From NCBI GenBank assembly GCA_937928755.1, contig CALEZI010000073.1, positions 1-20,118 of the forward strand: a DNA stretch of 20,118 bases, written 5' to 3'. Position 1 is the stretch's first letter. Every line of letters begins with the position of its first letter. Source of the stretch: an uncultured Rhodanobacteraceae bacterium. Its GTDB lineage: Bacteria; Pseudomonadota; Gammaproteobacteria; Xanthomonadales; SZUA-5. Both the position numbers and the translations under genes were made by a program. Positions 14,845 to 20,118 of the stretch are shown here, piece after piece. Under the pieces are notes generated by a model. That model worked only from the letters and a program-made list of their open reading frames with translations, was not told where the DNA came from and ran no database searches.

Positions 14845-16119
14845 CTACCGCGCATGGGCAAGCGCCGGCTCGACGCCCATCTCGTGCAGCAATCGATCGG
14901 CGCCGTCGACGGCATCCATCACCCACAGCATGAAGCGGATATCGAGTGCCATGCTGCGCGCGCGGGCTGGATCGGACAACCGGCCAAGCGCATTCGCGGT
15001 GCGCTTGCCGGCGAGCAGGCCGACCAGCTGCGCACGGGCGTTCAGCACCGGCGCACCGGAACTGCCATCGGCCGCATCGAGATCCGCAAGAAAACCGACC
15101 GGAATCGAACCCGCGAGCGCATACGGCCCGAAATCCCCGGAATTCGTCGCCAGGCGCAAGCGCGCCGCGCCAGCGTCTGGCGCAGCTTCGCCGGGCGTGG
15201 CCGCCAAGCGCGCCAAATGGACAAAAGCCGCAGCGGCGTCGCCATCGCCGGCGGCACGGACGTTGCCGAATCCGATCCACAGCGAGGTGTCGTCGACAGC
15301 ATGCGGCGAACTGTCCGGATAACTTGCCGCCATCGCGAAATCGCCGACCTTCAGTCCCGCCGGCTGCAGTTTCAGTTGCGCTACCGGACGCAGCGGCACA
15401 TTCAGTTCGCTGCGCTCTGCCGGTCGGCCGTGTGGACCTGCGTAAACGCGGAGCAAGGCAAATCCGCCCGCTTGGCTCGGCAGATCGCGGTTGTCGCTGG
15501 CGCTGCTGACGTCGACGACGGCAGCCGCAGGCGCATAGGCCAGACGCACGTCGCGGAATTCGATCTGTTTGACCAGGATGTAGCGAGCGCCGCCCTGCAC
15601 CGGGTGGACCCGGCAACGGAAGCCCGGAGCGGCCGCGCATGCCGCCTCGAGGCGACGAATACGGCGCGGGTCGGCGTCAGCGGCAACCGACCCCGCGCCG
15701 CCGGCAGCAGGCCGCGCCAGCACCTGCGCCGTGACGTCCTGCGCGGATTGCGTCAGCAGGACGGCAAGGCCCGGTGCAGCGGGCAACTCGTCGCCCAGCG
15801 TTCCCGCCAGGAAACCGTCCGCGAGCAGATTGCGCTCGGCTGTTGAATTGAACTCGATTGTCGATCGGGCACATTGCCAACTGGTGAGCATGAGTCCGAG
15901 CGGAGAAACCAGGGCTGCCGCGCAACCGCCGCCGAGGTCGGCCACCGCATTCATGGGATAACGCTGCAGATCGGCAAGCTCGTTCGGATCGACCGCAATG
16001 CCGGCACTGCGCAACGCCTCTTCGATGCCGGGCAGTTCTGCCGGTCGCCATAACCCGCTTGCCGCCAGCGTGGGACCGGCGAGCAAGCACAGCGCAGCGA
16101 CAAGGGTGCCTCGAATCAT
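14845..16119 (-). CDS. S46-family (DPP7/DPP11-like) protein, shortened and probably non-catalytic
   Basis: A 424-residue secreted protein (signal MIRGTLVAALCLLAGPTLA). It matches S46 dipeptidyl peptidases along its N- and C-terminal parts: GGGC (Cys66), an LT..xC block (Cys83), FNSTAERNLLADGFL, DELPAAPG, LLRVYAGPHGRPAE, and a C-terminal ALDIRFMLWVMD like the family's SVDIRYVLFMID. Active S46 enzymes have about 700 residues; here the large helical domain between the barrel halves is cut to about 50 residues. The catalytic His of NHHC is Gln82 (TSWQC) and the catalytic Asp of HTGDF is Gly219 (QAGGF). The nucleophile Ser354 (GSSGAPV) remains. The frame is intact, so it may be a maintained pseudoenzyme. 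The ATG at 16119 fits the signal peptide and the promoter at 16157-16185. Confidence 0.85.
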   Translation of the reverse strand: MIRGTLVAALCLLAGPTLAASGLWRPAELPGIEEALRSAGIAVDPNELADLQRYPMNAVADLGGGCAAALVSPLGLMLTSWQCARSTIEFNSTAERNLLADGFLAGTLGDELPAAPGLAVLLTQSAQDVTAQVLARPAAGGAGSVAADADPRRIRRLEAACAAAPGFRCRVHPVQGGARYILVKQIEFRDVRLAYAPAAAVVDVSSASDNRDLPSQAGGFALLRVYAGPHGRPAERSELNVPLRPVAQLKLQPAGLKVGDFAMAASYPDSSPHAVDDTSLWIGFGNVRAAGDGDAAAAFVHLARLAATPGEAAPDAGAARLRLATNSGDFGPYALAGSIPVGFLADLDAADGSSGAPVLNARAQLVGLLAGKRTANALGRLSDPARARSMALDIRFMLWVMDAVDGADRLLHEMGVEPALAHAR

Positions 16120-16156
16120 CGGAATCGACCGGACCACACAAGTGCGAGGGCGCGCG

Positions 16157-16185
16157 ACTGTACGGGATGACCGCGCAGCACTCAA
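16157..16185 (-). promoter_or_regulatory. candidate sigma-70 promoter of the S46-like gene
   Basis: On the minus strand, TTGAGT (16185-16180) and TACAGT (16162-16157) are separated by exactly 17 bases, each matching 4 of 6 consensus positions. The transcription start would be near 16150, about 30 bases before the ATG at 16119. This supports that ATG over an in-frame one at 16185. Confidence 0.5.
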
Positions 16186-16297
16186 CCGCGGCCATTCAGG
16201 ATCCTACTCCGCAGGCGTCGGACGGTATTGACGGCGGCTCTCGCGACTGGCACCCTGCGCGGCCCAAGTGACACACCACGTCAACTTGTGACCCGGT

Positions 16298-16306
16298 TGG
16301 TATAAA
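16298..16306 (+). promoter_or_regulatory. extended -10 promoter element of the 145-residue gene
   Basis: TGG-TATAAA is an extended -10 (TGn plus 5 of 6 consensus bases). No good -35 lies 17 bases upstream, as is common for extended -10 promoters. Transcription would begin near 16313, leaving about 60 bases before the chosen ATG at 16373. Confidence 0.5.
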
Positions 16307-16372
16307 ATCGCCGCCGTCGATACCTCGTCCATGAGACTATTCGACGGTAGTCCAGCATTTGAGGTTGCCGTC

Positions 16373-16810
16373 ATGAAGTTCGTGTTCCGCACATTGGCAT
16401 TGGCCCGCTATCTGACCTTGCGCAACCAGCTCAAGGATCTGGACAAGGCCATCGGCAGCCTGTCTCTCGATCAACGGCGCGCGCTGTATGCGCTGTCGCA
16501 AAAAGAATTCGCCAACGCCGCCGCAAGTTCGGTTCCGCACTTGTATGCCAGCGAGAACCCGGAGCGCTACAGCCCCTGGGGCAACGGCACCGCGATCGCG
16601 CTGGATCGGATCAAATCCGACAACCTGCCGTTGAAGTTGCGTGGCATCGCATTGTGGCTGGCCGTGGCCTACCACGAAACCAAGGATGTGCCATACAGCG
16701 AGATGCAGGACATGCATCGCGCAGTGATGCGCACGGTACGGTTGCTGCGCGAATCGGTGGGAAACCCGGCCACGGCTGACAACCAGTGGGCGGTGAGCAA
16801 AGTGGCTTGA
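16373..16810 (+). CDS. hypothetical protein, 145 residues, family not recognised
   Basis: I do not recognise this family. The protein begins with a basic, hydrophobic helix (MKFVFRTLALARYLTLRNQL), continues with a mostly helical charged stretch (KDLDKAIGSLSLDQRRALYALSQKE), then a Pro/Gly-containing loop (YSPWGNG), a second hydrophobic helix (LRGIALWLAVAYHE) and a basic helix (MHRAVMRTVRLLRES). It has no cysteine and no obvious signal cleavage site, and looks cytoplasmic or peripherally membrane-bound. I chose the ATG at 16373 because GAGG lies 8 bases upstream; an in-frame ATG at 16331 has no ribosome site. It is a single-gene unit with its own promoter, divergent from the S46-like gene and convergent with the AAA ATPase. 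Codon use resembles the neighbours, so it is probably a real gene. Confidence 0.75.
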   Translation: MKFVFRTLALARYLTLRNQLKDLDKAIGSLSLDQRRALYALSQKEFANAAASSVPHLYASENPERYSPWGNGTAIALDRIKSDNLPLKLRGIALWLAVAYHETKDVPYSEMQDMHRAVMRTVRLLRESVGNPATADNQWAVSKVA

Positions 16811-16816
16811 GATGCA

Positions 16817-16904
16817 GTTGCTGGTTGTTGGCAGCGAAGCGCGGGCCCTGAGCGGAGCGGCATTTGCCGTCGCTGCCAACAATCAACAACGAGCAACCAG
16901 CAAC
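16817..16904. terminator. inverted repeat between convergent genes, likely bidirectional terminator
   Basis: The 21-base arm 16817-16837 (GTTGCTGGTTGTTGGCAGCGA) pairs with 16870-16880 and 16895-16904, leaving a 14-base bulge on the right side. A second small hairpin, CGGCA-TT-TGCCG (16858-16869), sits inside. It fills the space between the 145-residue gene (stop 16810) and the ATPase gene (stop 16912). No strong T-run follows on either side, so the terminator role is inferred from position. Confidence 0.6.
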
Positions 16905-16911
16905 CGTCCTT

Positions 16912-18384
16912 TCAATCCGCCGGCACTGTTCGTTCAGCTGCCCAGGCGCGCAGGCGCGCCACTTTTTCCGCCATCACAACCGACAGCGGACGCGTGTGCC
17001 TGAGTTCGTCGACCAGATGACGCTGATCCAGCGCGGCGCCCTCGCCGTGCGCCGCGTACAGGGCCGAGACCACACCTTGCTCGATTTCGGCACCCGAGAA
17101 ACCGTCGGCAACCGCCGCCAATTCGGCCAGGTCGAAATCCTCCGGCTTCAATCCACGCTTGCTCAGGTGCAGCCGGAACAGTTCCCTGCGGATGTCTTCG
17201 ACCGGAAGGTCGACAAAGAAGATCTCGTCGAAGCGACCCTTGCGCAGCAATTCGGGCGGCAGGCTGTCGATCGCATTGGCGGTCGCAACCAGGAAGATCT
17301 TGCCCTTGCGTTCCGCCATCCAGGTCAAAAAGTAACCTAGGATGCGCTGACTGGTACCGCCATCGCTGTCTGAGGTGGCAAAAGCCTTTTCGATCTCGTC
17401 GATCCACAACACGCAAGGCGCCATCACCTCGGCATTGCCGAGCGACTCGCGCAGGTTCTTCTCGGTCTCGCCGTGGTACTTGTTGTAGATGCTGGCCATG
17501 TCCATGCGCAGCAGCGGCACCTGGAAACCACCGGCAACCGCTTTGGCCGCGAGGCTCTTGCCGGTGCCCTGCACACCGAGCAACAGCAGGCCTTTGGGCG
17601 GATCCAGAGGAACCTTGGTCGGCTCACCCATGAACACCGCACGACGCTGCTCGATCCAGCGCTTCAAACGACGCAAGCCGGCAACGTCCTGGAAGGCGAT
17701 CGGCTCATATTCGAAGGACAGCACGCCCGCCTTGTTCAGTAGTTCGAACTTGGCCTTGGCCACTGCCGGCAGATCGGCATCGGTAATCATGCCATCGGTG
17801 GCGATGATCCGGCGCGCAATCCGGCGCGCGTCGGTGCCGGCCAAGCCCTTCAAGTTGCGCACCACCGCCTTCAAAGCGCTGGCGTGAATCTGCACCCGCT
17901 TGCCGGCATGCTCGCGCGAATACGCATTGGCCTCCTCACGAACAATCTTGTCCAGCTCCACCTCGTTCGGCAGCGACAGCGAAAAACGCACCGCCAGCGC
18001 GTCCAGTTCCTTCGGCAAGTCCAGATTGGCGCCAACCAGCGCGATGGTGTGCGCAGCAACACCCTGGCGAATGGCGATCTCGCGCAACTGGCGCAGGGTC
18101 ACCACGTAACGCAGAAACGGCGAATAGTCGAGCAGCAGGAACACGCTCTTCTGCCGCGTGTCGCGGATCGCGTCGAGAACCTCGCCCGAACTCATCGGTT
18201 TGGCGCCGGTGTCCATGTCCAGCCGGCGCAGCCCGGTGGTGATGCTCCATGCGTACAAAGGCCGCAAACTGGCCGCCAGCGCCCGCTGAAAAGCGGCGAT
18301 GACTTCAAGTTCTTCGTGGGTGTCGATCGCCAGCAGCGGCGTGTCGGCGCGAATCAGCGCAGCGAGATCGTGGTGTTCGTTCAT
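16912..18384 (-). CDS. AAA family ATPase, Ycf46-like
   Basis: A 490-residue protein. The N-terminal 220 residues form the Ycf46-type domain: LIRADTPLLAIDTHEE, then VFLLLDYSPFL, with a degenerate ATPase-like fold. The C-terminal AAA module has Walker A GVQGTGKS (270-277), Walker B VLWIDE (325-330), sensor-1 VATAN (366-370) and the arginine-finger region RKGRFDE (381-387). These residues are intact, so it should bind and hydrolyse ATP. Ycf46 was first seen in chloroplasts and cyanobacteria, where it has been linked to CO2 use; in proteobacteria the role is unknown. The ATG at 18384 starts MNEHHDLAALI; no strong ribosome site precedes it. It is flanked by inverted repeats and seems to be its own unit. 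Confidence 0.88.
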   Translation of the reverse strand: MNEHHDLAALIRADTPLLAIDTHEELEVIAAFQRALAASLRPLYAWSITTGLRRLDMDTGAKPMSSGEVLDAIRDTRQKSVFLLLDYSPFLRYVVTLRQLREIAIRQGVAAHTIALVGANLDLPKELDALAVRFSLSLPNEVELDKIVREEANAYSREHAGKRVQIHASALKAVVRNLKGLAGTDARRIARRIIATDGMITDADLPAVAKAKFELLNKAGVLSFEYEPIAFQDVAGLRRLKRWIEQRRAVFMGEPTKVPLDPPKGLLLLGVQGTGKSLAAKAVAGGFQVPLLRMDMASIYNKYHGETEKNLRESLGNAEVMAPCVLWIDEIEKAFATSDSDGGTSQRILGYFLTWMAERKGKIFLVATANAIDSLPPELLRKGRFDEIFFVDLPVEDIRRELFRLHLSKRGLKPEDFDLAELAAVADGFSGAEIEQGVVSALYAAHGEGAALDQRHLVDELRHTRPLSVVMAEKVARLRAWAAERTVPAD

Positions 18385-18423
18385 GGGGTTGATGCTAGCG
18401 GCTCGCGGGTAGCTCGCGGCAGA

Positions 18424-18506
18424 GGAAAAAGGAAAATGCAAGAGCACTCCGGAATGCCTGAATTGCTCTTGATCTCCCCTTATCCCTTTTCCCTTTTCCT
18501 TTTTCC
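18424..18506 (-). terminator. likely rho-independent terminator of the lytic transglycosylase gene
   Basis: On the minus strand, CAAGAGCA (18471-18464) pairs with TGCTCTTG (18446-18439), followed by the T-rich CATTTTCCTTTTTCC. The outer arms (18424-18436 and 18494-18506) are also perfectly complementary over 13 bases. The right side carries purine-rich GGGAAAA units on the minus strand (18485-18514). It lies 12 bases past the transglycosylase stop. Confidence 0.65.
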
Positions 18507-18517
18507 CTTTTCCCGCT

Positions 18518-19975
18518 TCAGCTGCACGTCGGCAGCCGCAACCTCTGCCCCACCTTCAGGCGGTACGCCGGCCCGCGGATGCCGTTCAGTGCAGCGATCT
18601 CCTTGACGCTGCTGCAACGCGTGCGCCGGGCAATCGCCGCCAGGGTGTCGCCACGGCGGACCTGGTAGCCGACCTCGACAGGCTTTTCCGGTCGCTTCGC
18701 CTGCTGCAAATCGGCGATGCGCGCGAGCAACTGCGGATCGCGGCAGCGCGTGGCGTAGGTGTCGATCAGGCCGATCGGTACGCGCAAGGCCGTCGCAGCC
18801 GGTTGCCTTTGCTCCGCCGCCAGCCGCGGATTCAGGTTGCGCAAGGTGCGGAACCAGCCCTCCGGGCGACCGTCCTGCCCAAGACAGATTGCCAGTTCGG
18901 CCAGCGACAATTCGGTCTCCAGCTTGAGCTCGCCGAGCGTCGCATCGAAATTCGGGAAACGCAGCCCGTATTCCTCCGGGTGCAGGAAGAGGTAAGCGGC
19001 GGCCAGCACGCTCGGCACGTACTCGCGGGTCTCGGTGGGCAATGCGTAATAGATGCTCTCTGACCAGAACCCGCGACCCGGGTACTGCCGGGCAAGTCGC
19101 CGCATACGACCCTCGCCGCCGTTGTAGGCCGCCAGGGTAAGCTCCAGATTGTCGTTGAATACCGCCAACTGCTCCTCGACGTAGCGCACGTTGGCACGCG
19201 TCACCAGCGCCGGATCGAGGCGTTCGTCGAAGCCGTTGCCGCCAAGCCCGAAGCGCCGCGCGGTGGCCGGCATGAACTGCAGCGGTCCGGCGGCGCCGGC
19301 GCGCGAATAGGCGTGCACCTTGCCCGCCGACTCTTTGGCCAGAATCGCGAACAGCAGCGCCTCGGGCAGACCCGCCTCCTGGTAGGCCGGAACCATGTCG
19401 CCGCGCAGGTACTGGTAGTTGACCCAGGCCTCGATCAGCTGCGGACGCATCCAGGTCAGCCAGTCCTCGAGCGCCGCGCGCACCGGTTCGTTGAGCGAGA
19501 TCAGCTCGCCGAGATCCTTGCCGCGCAACAGGCGCACCGAGCGCTCGACCTCGGGCAGATGGCGCGGCAGGCGAATCTCGTCGCGACCAGATTCGACGAC
19601 CACCGCTTCGTCGATGAAATCGTCCCATCCGGCGGTCACGCTCTGCAGTCGAACCAGCACGACGAAGGCGCCGACGAAGCGCTCGCTTTCGCAACCGGGT
19701 GTGGTCGTACATGCGAGCGCCGCTGCCTCGATGTCGCCGAGCGCGCTGCGCATCGCCTCGCGGCCATCGCGCGGGCTGCCGGATCGGATCAACTCCAGCC
19801 CCGCCTGAAATTGCGAGGTCGCCGAGCCGATCCGGTCATACAACGCAGCGACCGCGGCCTCGTCGGTCGCGGGCACAGTCGTCGCTGGTGTTTGTTGTGC
19901 GCGCTCGGGCATGCTGGCGCAACCGGCCAGGACGCCAAGCCACAGCGCGCAGATTCCCCCTGTAATGGAACGCAT
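18518..19975 (-). CDS. MltD-like membrane-bound lytic murein transglycosylase with LysM domain
   Basis: A 485-residue lipoprotein: the signal MRSITGGICALWLGVLAGC ends in the lipobox LAGC with Cys19. The transglycosylase domain (about 190-340) has the catalytic Glu215 in LAKESAGKV, then GAAGPLQFMPATARRFGL and AYNGGEGR (283-290), the SLT signature set of MltD. It cleaves peptidoglycan glycan strands non-hydrolytically, anchored in the outer membrane. One LysM domain closes the protein (about 436-482, YQVRRGDTLAAIARR), where E. coli MltD has two. Cys454 and Cys484 could form a disulfide within it. The ATG at 19975 gives the lipoprotein signal; an in-frame start at 20032 would add a non-signal extension. 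It is followed by a terminator and preceded by the GTGAAAC repeat array. Confidence 0.93.
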   Translation of the reverse strand: MRSITGGICALWLGVLAGCASMPERAQQTPATTVPATDEAAVAALYDRIGSATSQFQAGLELIRSGSPRDGREAMRSALGDIEAAALACTTTPGCESERFVGAFVVLVRLQSVTAGWDDFIDEAVVVESGRDEIRLPRHLPEVERSVRLLRGKDLGELISLNEPVRAALEDWLTWMRPQLIEAWVNYQYLRGDMVPAYQEAGLPEALLFAILAKESAGKVHAYSRAGAAGPLQFMPATARRFGLGGNGFDERLDPALVTRANVRYVEEQLAVFNDNLELTLAAYNGGEGRMRRLARQYPGRGFWSESIYYALPTETREYVPSVLAAAYLFLHPEEYGLRFPNFDATLGELKLETELSLAELAICLGQDGRPEGWFRTLRNLNPRLAAEQRQPAATALRVPIGLIDTYATRCRDPQLLARIADLQQAKRPEKPVEVGYQVRRGDTLAAIARRTRCSSVKEIAALNGIRGPAYRLKVGQRLRLPTCS

Positions 19976-20063
19976 GCCGGGACCATCGATACTTGATGCG
20001 GCGACATTAGCGGGCGGATGCCGCGGCGGCAATGTCGTGAAGCAGTAAAACGTGCTTGAAGCG

Positions 20064-20118
20064 GTGAAACGTGAAACGTGAAACGTGAAACGTGAAACGT
20101 GAAACGTGAAACGTGAAA
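20064..20118. repeat. 7-bp GTGAAAC tandem repeat, cut by the window end
   Basis: Seven perfect copies of GTGAAAC run from 20064 to 20112, with six bases of an eighth before the window ends. A degenerate unit (gtaaaacgtg) lies at 20045-20054. The array is about 90 bases upstream of the transglycosylase gene and its full length is unknown. Confidence 0.95.

Noticed and set aside
14690..15640. Upstream extension of the transporter by 317 codons
   Set aside because: It lies inside the S46-like gene in another frame and is Arg/Gly-rich with no membrane helices.

Overview
The window reads as chromosomal housekeeping DNA of a high-GC gammaproteobacterium, most likely of the Xanthomonadales/Lysobacterales. 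The evidence is the miaA-hfq-hflX-hflK-hflC-DUF2065 gene order, a TamA/TamB pair next to a DegQ/MucD-type protease, an S46-family protein, and short intergenic repeats (GTGAAAC arrays, purine-rich GGGAAAA arrays, GTTGCTGG-type inverted repeats) of a kind I associate with that order. The taxonomic placement is inference. I see no prophage, insertion sequence, CRISPR array, tRNA or rRNA.

Layout, left to right. (1) 1-153: 41-bp tandem repeats, each with an 18-bp palindrome, just downstream of tamB. (2) 171-5662 (minus): tamA then tamB, overlapping by 4 bases, an outer-membrane/envelope assembly pair. (3) 5663-5900: divergent control region with a candidate sigma-E/AlgU-type promoter facing right. 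(4) 5901-7376 (plus): DegQ/MucD-like periplasmic protease with signal sequence, full catalytic triad and two PDZ domains. (5) 7377-7950: no gene, but three different inverted-repeat elements. (6) 7951-10127 (minus): hflK, hflC and a DUF2065 small membrane protein. (7) 10128-10689: no gene; a cluster of five GTCATTGCGAG-type repeats separates hflX from hflK, and a candidate heat-shock promoter and hairpin lie just before hflK. (8) 10690-14689 (minus): an MFS-type transporter overlapping miaA by 4 bases, then hfq and hflX; hflX uses a TTG start 3 bases after the hfq stop. (9) 14845-16119 (minus): a short S46-family protein that has lost two catalytic residues and the large helical domain. (10) 16373-16810 (plus): an unrecognised 145-residue protein. 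(11) 16912-18384 (minus): a Ycf46-like AAA ATPase. (12) 18518-19975 (minus): a lipoprotein MltD-like lytic transglycosylase with one LysM domain. (13) 20064-20118: a GTGAAAC tandem array cut by the window edge.

Much of the window concerns envelope quality control: TamAB (outer-membrane protein and lipid trafficking), DegQ (periplasmic proteolysis), HflKC (control of the FtsH membrane protease) and the murein transglycosylase. Hfq, MiaA and HflX add post-transcriptional and ribosome-stress functions. I found no clear new multi-gene system. The best candidate for something undescribed is the S46 pseudopeptidase; next are the TamA lipobox and the density of structured repeats.
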